Below, in pieces: positions 8,609-17,159 of a stretch of 64,000 nt of DNA. Position numbers and translations under genes: made by a program. Position 1 is the stretch's first letter, and every line of letters begins with the position of its first letter. Source of the DNA: Eggerthellaceae bacterium (GTDB lineage: Bacteria > Actinomycetota > Coriobacteriia > Coriobacteriales > Eggerthellaceae); the NCBI GenBank assembly GCA_017432445.1, contig JAFRJC010000172.1, forward strand, positions 1 to 64,000. The letters are read 5' to 3'. Below the pieces are notes generated by a model. That model searched no databases. It was not told the DNA's origin and saw only the letters and a program-made list of their open reading frames with translations.

Positions 8609-9747
8609 CAGACCCACGAGCGAAGGTGCCCAAGAACCGCATCGTCGTCAAGGCCGACCACACGCCATTTCGACACGTCGTTGACGAGGACGAAGCGCAG
8701 CTCGCCTGCTCGAGATTTCTTGTCGCGTTTCATGGCCGCCAAGAGCGCCTCTGGATTGAGGCCAGACGAAACCGCCCCCAAATCAAACCGCACAAGACCC
8801 AGTTCATCGAGCAGTTCTGCTTGTGCCTGAGCGAACTCGCGGGCACTTTCAGCCGCTTCTGCATCGACTTGTGCAAGCTCGTCGACGGTCACCTGCGCCG
8901 CAAAGCGCATTCCCTCTGCAACACATGCGCCATGGCTGAACTTGCCGAAGCCTGCACATGCTTCAAGTGCATGTCCGAGGGTATGCCCGTAGTTCAGGCA
9001 TTCGCGTACGCCGGCGGTCTCGGTTTTGTCCCGCGCCACCACGTCGGCCTTGAAGACGACGCTTCGCGCAATGGCTTCGGCGATAACATCCTCGTCAACA
9101 CGGCCCGCAAGAGCCTCAGCGTGATCCATGAGCCAGAAGAAGAAATCATCGGAATCGATAACGGCCGACTTTGCTATCTCTCCGCAGCCGCACAGCCACT
9201 CCCGTTCGGGTAGCGTCTTGAGCGTTGACGTGTCAGCGCACACAAACGATGGCTGGAAAAAGGTGCCGACCAGGTTTTTGCCCTCGGGAAGGTTGACGGC
9301 GGTCTTTCCGCCAACTGACGAGTCGACCATCGCGAGCAGTGACGTTGGAACCTGCACCACGCCAACTCCGCGCATATACGTTGAAGCCACGAACCCGGCG
9401 AGGTCTCCCACGACGCCTCCGCCGAGGGCCACCACCAGAGCGTCGCGCCCGAGCGCAAGTTGGGCCATGGCCTGCCATATTTCACTAGCAACCTCGGGAG
9501 ATTTCGAAGCTTCCCCGGCTGGTACCGTAAGATCCGCCACCTTGAAACCCGCTTGGGAAAGCGACCCTCTCGCTTGGGCAAGGTAGAGCGGTCCCACATT
9601 GGAATCGGTTATCACGAGCACGTCGCGCGTTTGGGCGAAGCGATCGATCTTGCGCACGTCCCGACCAAGCGCATCCATTACACCCTGCCCGATGCGAACG
9701 GCGTAATCTTCCTCACCGGGCAGGCTCACGATTACCTTGGTTGCCAT
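8608..9747 (-). CDS. aroB: 3-dehydroquinate synthase
   Basis: A 379-residue enzyme that converts DAHP to 3-dehydroquinate with NAD and a metal ion, the second shikimate step. Visible motifs are the NAD-binding ALGGGVVGDLAGFVASTYMRG near residue 105, PTSLLAMVDSSVGGKTAVN near 135, and LNYGHTLGHALE with metal-binding His residues near 250. Length is normal. The start ATG at 9747 has GAGGG upstream and lies inside the 3' end of aroK (16-base overlap), which implies translational coupling. The frame remains open much further upstream, but that part is the shadow of aroK. Confidence 0.95.
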   Translation of the reverse strand: MATKVIVSLPGEEDYAVRIGQGVMDALGRDVRKIDRFAQTRDVLVITDSNVGPLYLAQARGSLSQAGFKVADLTVPAGEASKSPEVASEIWQAMAQLALGRDALVVALGGGVVGDLAGFVASTYMRGVGVVQVPTSLLAMVDSSVGGKTAVNLPEGKNLVGTFFQPSFVCADTSTLKTLPEREWLCGCGEIAKSAVIDSDDFFFWLMDHAEALAGRVDEDVIAEAIARSVVFKADVVARDKTETAGVRECLNYGHTLGHALEACAGFGKFSHGACVAEGMRFAAQVTVDELAQVDAEAAESAREFAQAQAELLDELGLVRFDLGAVSSGLNPEALLAAMKRDKKSRAGELRFVLVNDVSKWRVVGLDDDAVLGHLRSWV

Positions 9748-10322
9748 ATGATTCCCTCTTTCTTCAAGAGCCGGAACACCTCGCGGGAAATCAAGCCCGT
9801 GCCGCGGCCCGCCGTCTCTATGCAGATATCGGCCACTTCCTCGTATAGGGGCAGGCGGCTCTCGAGCACGCGCTGGGCGTTTTCCAGGTTTCCGAACAAG
9901 GGTCGCGAAGCAACGTTTGAAATGCGCGACGCAGCCTCCTGCGCCGTCACCTTCAAGTACACGACGCAGCCACCTTCTTTCAGGATCTGCCGGTTTTCGG
10001 AAGCCAACACGACTCCGCCTCCACACGAGACGAGTTGGGGCTCGCCCGTCGACAGCTCGCGCAAAACATCAGTCTCGATTGACCGGAAGCCCTCTTCGCC
10101 CACTTCGGCAAAGATCTCTCTCACCTTCATGCCGCATCTGCGCTCGATGTAAGTATCCATATCGATTGCCGCACAGCCGACAAGCCGCGCAAGCTTGCGC
10201 GCGGTCGAGGTCTTGCCAGCACCCATGAATCCCACGAAGAACACGGGGCATGTCAGCTCCCATGCAGAGGGTTCCACCTGGGAAGCCGGCGTTCGGAAAT
10301 CGAAAACCTGGCCGTCGCTCAT
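9732..10322 (-). CDS. aroK: Shikimate kinase
   Basis: A 196-residue P-loop kinase that phosphorylates shikimate at the 3-position. The Walker A motif GFMGAGKTST is at residues 31-40, IDMDTYIERRCGMKVREIF binds shikimate, FRSIETDVL follows near 80, and SCGGGVVL is the Walker B-like segment. The N-terminal extension of about 22 residues is longer than in E. coli AroK. The start codon overlaps the aroC stop (ATGA), and the 3' end overlaps aroB, so aroC-aroK-aroB is one coupled unit. Confidence 0.95.
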   Translation of the reverse strand: MSDGQVFDFRTPASQVEPSAWELTCPVFFVGFMGAGKTSTARKLARLVGCAAIDMDTYIERRCGMKVREIFAEVGEEGFRSIETDVLRELSTGEPQLVSCGGGVVLASENRQILKEGGCVVYLKVTAQEAASRISNVASRPLFGNLENAQRVLESRLPLYEEVADICIETAGRGTGLISREVFRLLKKEGIIWQPR

Positions 10323-11491
10323 CGTGCCGATGTCTTCAGCCGCTGCTTGTACGACGCGACAGCGGCGCGTATGTCAGCCATGTTGTCGCACCCGAATTTC
10401 TTTAGGTAGGCATCAGCCAACACGAAGGCGACCTCGCCTTCCGCCACGACCGCGCAAGCGGGAACGGCGCACACGTCGCTGCGCTCCTTCGAGGCTTCCG
10501 TGGGCTCGAGCGTATCCAGGTCAATAGTCTGAAGCGGGTTCATCAACGTGGGAATGGGTTTCATGGCGCAGGTGACTATCAGCGGCATGCCCGTGCTCAT
10601 CCCACCTTCGAGCCCACCGGCGTTGTTGGTAGCGCGTGTGAAGCCGAACTTGGGATCGAGCTTGATCTCATCATGCACGTGGGAGCCGGGAAGCGATGCC
10701 GCCTGGAAGCCCAGCCCGAACTCCACGCCCTTGATGGCCGGAATCGAGAACAGCGCCGCAGCAAGGCGCGCCGTTAAGCGCTCGTCTGCCGTGGCGTAGC
10801 CGCCCAGTCCCGGAACGAGCCCCCGTGCGATGACCCTGAAGGTGCCGCCCAGGCTCTCGCCGAGGTTGCGCGCCTTGTCAATCTCGAGGCGCATGGCATC
10901 GGCGGCCGCATCGTTCGGGCATCGTACGTCAGAAAGCTCTATTTCCAGCGGCTTGTAGTCAGGTGCATCGAGCATGGGTTCACGCTCGGAAAACTTCGCC
11001 TGGCCAATCGAGGTCACATACGAGAACACCTCTACGCCCAAATCGGCGAGAAACTCACGTGCAATGCCGGCAGCCGCAACGCGTGCGGCCGTCTCGCGGG
11101 CGCTTGCGCGCTCGAGCACGTCACGGCAATCATCGGAATTGGTCTTCAGCACGCCCACCAGGTCGGCATGCCCCGGACGCGGCGTAGTCTCGCGCACGAG
11201 GTCCTCTGGGGGATCGCCGAACGCCGACATGGTCTCGGACCAGTTCTGCCAGTCGCGGTTCTCCACCTGAAGCGCGATGGGAGAGCCCAACGTGCGCCCG
11301 AAACGCACGCCCGAAACGATTCGGACGCGATCGCTTTCGATTTGCTGGCGCTGACCGCGCCCGTAGCCACCTTGGCGTCGCACGAGATCGGCGTTGATGC
11401 TCTCTTCTGAAATGCGCAAGCCCGCCGGCACACCTTCGACAATCGCCGTTAGCTGCGGCCCGTGGCTCTCTCCTGCAGTCGTATAGCGCAT
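10319..11491 (-). CDS. aroC: Chorismate synthase
   Basis: A 390-residue FMN-dependent enzyme that makes chorismate from EPSP, the last common step of aromatic synthesis. The first residues MRYTTAGESHGPQ are the family signature, followed by RRQGGYGRGQRQQIE, EATR-like RASARETAARVAAAGIARE and GGLEGGMSTGMPL. Start ATG at 11491 has GGAAAGGTG upstream; the frame is open further but the extra residues do not belong. It ends at the aroK start (ATGA overlap). The mltG gene is 83 bases upstream. Confidence 0.96.
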   Translation of the reverse strand: MRYTTAGESHGPQLTAIVEGVPAGLRISEESINADLVRRQGGYGRGQRQQIESDRVRIVSGVRFGRTLGSPIALQVENRDWQNWSETMSAFGDPPEDLVRETTPRPGHADLVGVLKTNSDDCRDVLERASARETAARVAAAGIAREFLADLGVEVFSYVTSIGQAKFSEREPMLDAPDYKPLEIELSDVRCPNDAAADAMRLEIDKARNLGESLGGTFRVIARGLVPGLGGYATADERLTARLAAALFSIPAIKGVEFGLGFQAASLPGSHVHDEIKLDPKFGFTRATNNAGGLEGGMSTGMPLIVTCAMKPIPTLMNPLQTIDLDTLEPTEASKERSDVCAVPACAVVAEGEVAFVLADAYLKKFGCDNMADIRAAVASYKQRLKTSAR

Positions 11492-11574
11492 GCAATCACC
11501 TTTCCGCCGAGGATGGGCAAGCAGACCTTCACCCATGGCGAGAAGGTCGGTTCAACCGCCCTGTTATCGGGCTT

Positions 11575-12702
11575 CTACTCGTATGCCGCTTGATGCTCCT
11601 CGTACGTTTCGCTGAACGTGTACTTCATATCGCCCTTATCGTCAGGCTCGAAATAGAAGTAGAAGTAATTCGTCTTTTCGGGATTGCATGCCGCCTTAAG
11701 GCACTCGAGGCTCGGCGAATTGATCGGCGTGGGAGGCAGGCCATAGATGAAATAGGTGTTGTAATCGGTTTCGGTCTGAACGTCTTCGGGGGTGGGATCG
11801 TGGCCCACGGTATAAGCCACCGTGGCATCGGATTGGAGCTGCCAGCCATTTTCCAAGCGGTTGTAGAAGACCGACGCGACCGTAGCGCGGTGGTCAGCGT
11901 CCGACTCCTTCTCGATGATGGAAGCGAGCTTTACGACATCGTAGTGCGAATATCCCAGGTTTTCGGCATACGACCAGTCCAAAGTGGCAGTTTCCGATGC
12001 AAACTGCTTAAGCATGTCGCGGATGATGGACTCCGCCGTGGAGTCGACATTGATGGGATAGGTCTTCGGGAACAGGAATCCCTCGAGCGAAGCAGTGCCC
12101 GCATCGGCCAGGAACGAGTACTCGGAAGCGAATTTCGACGCATCGCTTGCCGCGTTCACGAAGTCGTCGGCCGATATGCGGCCTTCAGATGCTTCGGCTA
12201 CAATGGCGGCGGTTTGCGCCAGCGTGCTCCCCTCGGGAACGGTGAAGGTCGGAGCAGCCACCGGCGTGCTCAGTATGGCAATGATCTCGTCAATCGATTG
12301 ACCGCCGGTGAGGGTATAGGTTCCTGGCTGCAGCGAATCCTGCGCTCCCAGCTCGTTGACGCGCTCGGTGAACGAAGAGGAATTCTCGATCATGCCTGCG
12401 TCGATAAGCGTCTTTGCGATGGACTTGGGGCCCTCCCCCTCGACGACGACGATCTCCACCTGCTCGCCTTCGGGCAGCAAGTTGGATGCAGTGCAGCCCT
12501 TCAGGAAGGAGAACACGCCGAATACGATGGCGGCAATAGCCGCGATAAGCAGCAATATGCCCAAGACTGTAACTATGAGACTGCGCTTCGGGCGAATATA
12601 GCTCGTGTCATATGTGCGGAACTGCTTCTCGCCTTTGGCGTGGGCCGCGCGTGCAGCTCGGTTGGGGTTTTGGGAGTACGTTACTTGCTTTCGAGGTGAC
12701 AT
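11575..12702 (-). CDS. mltG: Endolytic murein transglycosylase MltG
   Basis: A 375-residue membrane protein of the YceG/MltG family, which cuts nascent glycan strands and so ends peptidoglycan polymerisation. A basic cytoplasmic part (1-44) is followed by one membrane helix (about 45-65). The extracellular YceG domain follows, with KLASIIEKESDADHRATVASVFYNRL containing the catalytic Glu; the family end LPPTPINSPSLECLKAACNP is also present. ATG at 12702 has AAGGA upstream. It lies eight bases after ruvX, the usual neighbour in Gram-positives. Confidence 0.95.
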   Translation of the reverse strand: MSPRKQVTYSQNPNRAARAAHAKGEKQFRTYDTSYIRPKRSLIVTVLGILLLIAAIAAIVFGVFSFLKGCTASNLLPEGEQVEIVVVEGEGPKSIAKTLIDAGMIENSSSFTERVNELGAQDSLQPGTYTLTGGQSIDEIIAILSTPVAAPTFTVPEGSTLAQTAAIVAEASEGRISADDFVNAASDASKFASEYSFLADAGTASLEGFLFPKTYPINVDSTAESIIRDMLKQFASETATLDWSYAENLGYSHYDVVKLASIIEKESDADHRATVASVFYNRLENGWQLQSDATVAYTVGHDPTPEDVQTETDYNTYFIYGLPPTPINSPSLECLKAACNPEKTNYFYFYFEPDDKGDMKYTFSETYEEHQAAYE

Positions 12703-12710
12703 GCGATTCC

Positions 12711-13139
12711 TTACCGATCGAGACCGGCCGGCCTGCGGGCGTCCAGCCATGCTTGCAGGAAAAGGCTTGCGGCTATCATATCCACTTTACCGCGCATGGC
12801 CTTTTCACTCAGCCCCTTTTCACGCAAACTCCGTTTGGCTTCCGCAGAGCTAAGCCTCTCATCTGCGAATTCGATGGGGATACCGGTCGCTTGCCCCACA
12901 GCGTCGGCAAACTCGCGGATGCGCTGCGCTTGCGGCCCCTCTTCGCCCGCAAGCGTATAGGGTAGCCCGCACAGCAGAAGATCGGGTTCCCAATCCTCGA
13001 TTACCAGCCGAAACGACTTTGCATTCGCGCGCACGTCAGCGGACGGAAGCACGCACACCGGAGAGGCCACGCGCTCGTCCGGATCGCTCACCGCAATCCC
13101 CACGCGCTTCTCGCCTATGTCCAACGCCATGATTCTCAT
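12711..13139 (-). CDS. ruvX: RuvX/YqgF family Holliday-junction resolvase-like nuclease
   Basis: A 142-residue RNase H-fold protein. The start MRIMALDIGEKRVGIAVSD carries the first catalytic Asp, LLCGLPYTLAGEEGPQA the second segment, and FADERLSSAEAKRSL with the late Asp in KVDMIAASLFLQ. In E. coli YqgF helps process pre-16S rRNA; a recombination role was proposed from the fold. It heads the ruvX-mltG-aroCKB operon. The SD at the first ATG is poor; an in-frame ATG three codons later could also be used. Confidence 0.92.
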   Translation of the reverse strand: MRIMALDIGEKRVGIAVSDPDERVASPVCVLPSADVRANAKSFRLVIEDWEPDLLLCGLPYTLAGEEGPQAQRIREFADAVGQATGIPIEFADERLSSAEAKRSLREKGLSEKAMRGKVDMIAASLFLQAWLDARRPAGLDR

Positions 13140-13269
13140 GGCCTAAGTATACGACATCCCGATGATGCGCCATGCACGCCAAAACACGCTGGAAGAATGG
13201 CGGGCATACGGGTACAATGCATCAGGCACGTTTTGTGCTTACGGAAATAAAGGGGACTAGGGGAACTGT

Positions 13270-14673
13270 ATGGAACGAGAACGATTCGCAAGCCGCTTGG
13301 GCTTCATTCTTATCAGCGCTGGATGCGCTATCGGACTGGGAAACGTGTGGCGTTTCCCCTATATCACGGGACAATACGGTGGCGCAGCGTTCGTCATCAT
13401 GTATATCATCTTCCTCATCGCGTTCAGCCTGCCTATCTTGGTGATGGAGTTCGCAGTCGGCCGCGGTTCGCAGAAATCGTCAGCACGCGCTTACGACGTC
13501 TTGGAACCCAAGGGCTCGAAGTGGCATCGGGTGAAGTGGTTCAGCTACTGCGGCATGATCCTGCTCATGATGTTCTACACCGTCGTAGCCGGCTGGATGC
13601 TCGCCTACGTGTACAAGAGCGCATCCGGCGCGTTTATCGGCCAGGATGCCGCAGGCACTGGAGCCGTCTTCGGCGCCATGCTGGGCAACCCAGGTGAGCT
13701 GATCTTCTGGATGCTCGTCGTGTGCGTCATCGGCCTGGCCTGCTGTGCCGCCGGTGTGCAGAAGGGCGTCGAGCGAGTGACGAAGGTCATGATGATCTGC
13801 CTGCTCGCGGTCCTGCTCCTTCTCTGCATCCGCTCGGTCACGCTCGAAGGCGCCGGCGAGGGTCTGGCGTTCTACCTCATTCCCGACTTTTCGAAGCTCT
13901 TCGCGGGCGCAACCCTAACCGAGCAGTTGGGCAATTTCGGCCAGGCAGCCTATGCGGCCATGGGCCAGTCGTTCTTCACGATGTCACTCGGTATCGGCTC
14001 CATGCTGATCTTCGGTAGCTACATCGGAAAAGACCGCTCTCTGACCGGCGAGTCGATTCGCGTTGGCGCGCTCGACACGTTTGTCGCCCTCATGGCGGGC
14101 CTCATCATCTTCCCCGCTTGCTTCGCGTTCGGCGTCCAGCCTGATGCCGGCCCGGGCCTCGTGTTCATCACGCTACCCAGCGTCTTCGAGCAGATGCCGC
14201 TCGGCCAGCTGTGGTGCTCGCTGTTCTTTGTATTCATGAGCTTCGCCGCGCTTTCCACCATCATCGCGGTGTTCGAGGGCATCATCGCGTTCGCCATGGA
14301 TCAATGGGGCTGGTCGCGCGGCAAGTCCGTTGCCGTCAACGGCATCCTCATCATCGTCCTGTCACTGCCTTGCGCGCTCGGCTTCAACGTTTGGTCCGGC
14401 TTCACGATTCCGGGCCTCGGCGACATCCAGGGCATCGAGGACTTCATCCTGTCGAACAACATCCTGCCGCTCGGCGCGCTGATCATCTGCCTGTTCTGCA
14501 CGTCGAAAAAGGGCTGGGGCTGGAAGAACTTCACCGCCGAGGCCGATACGGGCGCAGGCGCCAAGTTCCCGAAGTGGACGTATGGCTACATGAGGTACGT
14601 CGTCCCCGCGCTGATCGTCGTCGTGCTCATCATGGGCTGGGTGCCGGTGGTCACCACTTGGATAGGTGCGTAA
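13270..14673 (+). CDS. Sodium-dependent symporter of the NSS (SLC6) family
   Basis: A 467-residue membrane protein with about 12 helices. The N-terminal ISAGCAIGLGNVWRFPYI is the NSS signature that forms the unwound helix 1 and binds sodium and substrate; NGGGAF-like QYGGAAFVIMY follows. Bacterial members carry amino acids such as Leu, Trp or Tyr, but the substrate cannot be read from the sequence. ATG at 13270 has AGGGG eight bases upstream. It is a single-gene unit, divergent from ruvX, with its own terminator. Confidence 0.92.
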   Translation: MERERFASRLGFILISAGCAIGLGNVWRFPYITGQYGGAAFVIMYIIFLIAFSLPILVMEFAVGRGSQKSSARAYDVLEPKGSKWHRVKWFSYCGMILLMMFYTVVAGWMLAYVYKSASGAFIGQDAAGTGAVFGAMLGNPGELIFWMLVVCVIGLACCAAGVQKGVERVTKVMMICLLAVLLLLCIRSVTLEGAGEGLAFYLIPDFSKLFAGATLTEQLGNFGQAAYAAMGQSFFTMSLGIGSMLIFGSYIGKDRSLTGESIRVGALDTFVALMAGLIIFPACFAFGVQPDAGPGLVFITLPSVFEQMPLGQLWCSLFFVFMSFAALSTIIAVFEGIIAFAMDQWGWSRGKSVAVNGILIIVLSLPCALGFNVWSGFTIPGLGDIQGIEDFILSNNILPLGALIICLFCTSKKGWGWKNFTAEADTGAGAKFPKWTYGYMRYVVPALIVVVLIMGWVPVVTTWIGA

Positions 14674-14698
14674 CGCTAACCAGGCTCACCACCCTCAA

Positions 14699-14738
14699 CG
14701 TTGACGGCCCGCTCAAAATGAGCGGGCCGTTTCTCTTG
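14699..14738 (+). terminator. Terminator of the NSS symporter gene
   Basis: Arms ACGGCCCGCTCA and TGAGCGGGCCGT with a short AAA loop, then TTCTCTT. It lies about 30 bases after the stop. Confidence 0.85.
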
Positions 14739-14756
14739 GATGTTAAGCATATAACG

Positions 14757-14790
14757 AGCCGAAGATGCGTTCTTCGGCTCATTCTGTTCA
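14757..14790 (-). terminator. Terminator of the M18 aminopeptidase gene
   Basis: Arms GAGCCGAAGA and TCTTCGGCTC with a short loop. On the minus strand it lies just after the aminopeptidase stop and is followed by TTATATG. The two genes converge here. Confidence 0.65.
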
Positions 14791-14811
14791 GCCAAGCACC
14801 TGAAGACGCGT

Positions 14812-16275
14812 CTACACCAGCGGTACGCGAGCACTTGGGCCGACGTCGCGCAGGAAGGCCAGGTAACCCTTGTAGGCCTCGTAGATGTCGGCCTTGCTCG
14901 TAACCTCCCATGGCGCGTGCATGGAGAGCACGGCTACGCCGGAATCGATGACGTCCATGCCGTACTTGGCAGGAATATAGGCAATCGTGCCGCCGCCGCC
15001 TGCGTCGACCTTGCCCAACTCGGCGGTCTGGAACGACACGTCGGCGTCGTCCATGATGCGGCGGATACGCGCCATGTACTCGGCCGAGGCATCGTTGCTG
15101 CCCGACTTGCCACGCGCGCCAGTATACTTGTTAAACACCAGGCCATGGCCCAGGTAGCAAGCATTCCGCGGCTCGAAAACGCTCGCATACGCGGGGTCGA
15201 AGCCTGCCGACACGTCGCTGGAAAGCATGCTGGAAGCAGCCATCGCACGACGTAGGTTGATGTCTCCGCCTTCGCCAGCAAGCTCCATAATCACAGCGAT
15301 CACGTTCTCGAAGAACTGCGAAGCCATGCCGGTAGCGCCCACGCTGCCGATTTCCTCTTTGTCGACAAGCACGGTCATGGCCGTGCGAGCAGGAGTTTCG
15401 GTAAGGGCAAGTTGCGCAAGAAGCGAAGGGTGCGCGCAGGAGGAGTCGTCCTGGCCGTAGCCCAAGATCATGGAGCGGTCAAAGCCCATCTCGCGCGCAG
15501 GACCCGCCGGAACGACCTCGATTTCGGCTGAGAGGAAGTCGTCTTCCTCGATCCCGTACTTTTCTGCGAGCAGCGAAAGCGCAAAGGCCTTTACAGGCTC
15601 CTTTGCCGCCAGCTTTTCAAGCTCAGTCTTGTCGGCGTCGTCTTTCTTGCTTGCCTCCTCGTCGATTATCATCGGACGGCTCCCGATGAGCACGTCCAGA
15701 TCCTCGCCTGCAACCACTTCCGAGGCGGTCTTCTTCATCTGGTCTTTCGCCAGATGAATGAGCAAATCGGATACGCAGAACACCGGGTCGCCCGCATCTT
15801 CGCCCACGTTCACGCACACGACCGAACCATCCTTCTTCGCCACGACGCCGTGCAGTGCCAAGGGCAGGGTAACCCACTGGTAGTGCTTGATGCCGCCATA
15901 GTAATGCGTGTCCAAGTGCACCAGACCGTTGCGCTCGAACAGCGGATTCTGCTTCAGGTCGAGCCGTGGCGAATCGATATGCGCACCCAAAATGTTAAAG
16001 CCGTTCACAAGCGGCTCGGTGCCGAGATAAGCCAGGATAACGGCCTTTCCATGGGTCTGGGCATACACCTTGTCACCGGCTGTAAGCTTGCGCCCCTCTT
16101 CAAAGGCTTTGAACAGGTCGATATAGCCGGCCTCCTCGGCACGCGCGATCGTCGCAGCCGCAATCTCTCGCTCGGTCTTGTTTTCCGAAATGAACTGGAT
16201 ATAATCGGCGCATACAGCCTCAAGCTCGGCTAACGCCTTGTCATCGTACTTTTTCCATGCAGCTACGGTTTCCAT
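14812..16275 (-). CDS. M18 family aspartyl-type aminopeptidase
   Basis: A 487-residue zinc peptidase of the M18 family. These enzymes remove N-terminal residues, often acidic ones, and form large tetrahedral complexes. Metal-binding motifs are seen in order: GAHIDSPRLDLK near residue 97, GYGQDDSSCAHPSLLA near 273, VDKEEIGSVGATG near 307 and a C-terminal SMHAPWEVTSKAD with a His ligand. A bacterial-type ILGAH rather than GVD motif places it with the longer ApeA/ApeB-like branch. The start ATG has AGGAAC upstream. It is a monocistronic gene convergent with the symporter. Confidence 0.92.
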   Translation of the reverse strand: METVAAWKKYDDKALAELEAVCADYIQFISENKTEREIAAATIARAEEAGYIDLFKAFEEGRKLTAGDKVYAQTHGKAVILAYLGTEPLVNGFNILGAHIDSPRLDLKQNPLFERNGLVHLDTHYYGGIKHYQWVTLPLALHGVVAKKDGSVVCVNVGEDAGDPVFCVSDLLIHLAKDQMKKTASEVVAGEDLDVLIGSRPMIIDEEASKKDDADKTELEKLAAKEPVKAFALSLLAEKYGIEEDDFLSAEIEVVPAGPAREMGFDRSMILGYGQDDSSCAHPSLLAQLALTETPARTAMTVLVDKEEIGSVGATGMASQFFENVIAVIMELAGEGGDINLRRAMAASSMLSSDVSAGFDPAYASVFEPRNACYLGHGLVFNKYTGARGKSGSNDASAEYMARIRRIMDDADVSFQTAELGKVDAGGGGTIAYIPAKYGMDVIDSGVAVLSMHAPWEVTSKADIYEAYKGYLAFLRDVGPSARVPLV

Positions 16276-16386
16276 GACGTTCCTTTCTTCCGTCGTTTCA
16301 CGTATGCCATTATAGCTGCAAAGCCCATGGGTGAACCAACGTCTGGATGCGTATTTGGGGATAAGCCAACCATGCTTACTTGCTTA

Positions 16387-16469
16387 ATCTGAGTCTTATA
16401 GACTAAAGTTTTCAGAAAAGTAACGCTTAGATTTTTTGACTTGTATAAGCTCACTATCGAGCGTATAAC
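16387..16469 (+). promoter_or_regulatory. Candidate operator and promoter of the small heat-shock gene
   Basis: TTGTAT (16441-16446) and TATAAC (16464-16469) are separated by 17 bases. Upstream, an imperfect inverted repeat (CTGAGTC at 16389-16395 and GACTAAAG at 16401-16408) could bind a repressor. It is neither CIRCE nor a clear HAIR box. Confidence 0.4.
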
Positions 16470-16548
16470 AGATGCTGTAAAAGAAAGCGGGACAAAAGGC
16501 AGGCATCGAAAACGAGAAGCGCCTGCCATCGAAAGGAAGATGAGAACC

Positions 16549-16989
16549 ATGACGATGTTAGTTCCCCGTAGACGCCGCAGCATGTTCGACGAATTCATGA
16601 CCGATCCGTTTGACTCGTTCTTCGGCAGTTTGGCACAGCCGCAAGCCACGCCCAACCTGATGCGCACCGATATCAAGGAAGACGAGGCAGGCTACGAGAT
16701 CGTTATCGACCTCCCCGGCTTCGACAAGGAGAACGTCTCCGCCGAGCTGAAGGACGGTATTCTTAAGGTTTCTGCCAAGACCAGCCACGAGACCGAGGAT
16801 AAGACGGGTACCTACCTGCGTCGCGAGCGTTTCACCGGTCAGTGCAGCCGTCAGTTCTACGTCGGCGAGGACGTCGAGGAAGCCGATATCAAGGCGAAGT
16901 TCGACAATGGCACGCTGCAGATCACGGTTCCGAAGAAAATCGAGCAGCCCAAGCTCGAGGAACCGCGCACCATTGCCATCGAAGGTTAG
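16549..16989 (+). CDS. Small heat-shock protein (Hsp20/alpha-crystallin)
   Basis: A 146-residue chaperone that holds unfolding proteins under stress. It has a short N-terminus (RRRRSMFDEFMTDPFDSFFG), an alpha-crystallin domain from about residue 40 to 135 (DIKEDEAGYEIVIDLPGF, FDNGTLQITVPKK) and a short C-terminus lacking an obvious IXI motif (ends RTIAIEG). The ATG at 16549 is preceded by AAAGGAAG at workable spacing. An ATG three codons earlier is too close to that site. Single gene with its own terminator. Confidence 0.92.
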   Translation: MTMLVPRRRRSMFDEFMTDPFDSFFGSLAQPQATPNLMRTDIKEDEAGYEIVIDLPGFDKENVSAELKDGILKVSAKTSHETEDKTGTYLRRERFTGQCSRQFYVGEDVEEADIKAKFDNGTLQITVPKKIEQPKLEEPRTIAIEG

Positions 16990-17088
16990 TCACCCCTTTC
17001 CGCGCGCCGCCAATCCCCTCCTCCTAGCGGCGCGCGGGCTCTCTCTAAATACTCGGGCTGCTGGGCGCATCCCCTCGCCTGGCAGTAA

Positions 17089-17125
17089 AGAAGGCACCCG
17101 GTTTTTCGGGTGCCTTCCATTTTTG
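17089..17125. terminator. Bidirectional terminator between the Hsp20 gene and guaB
   Basis: Arms GAAGGCACCCG and CGGGTGCCTTC with a GTTTTT loop, then CATTTTT on the plus strand and CTTTACT on the minus strand. The two flanking genes converge, so it can serve both. Confidence 0.88.
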
Positions 17126-17159
17126 GCGATCCATCCGGGGTAGAGCCCCGAACACGTTA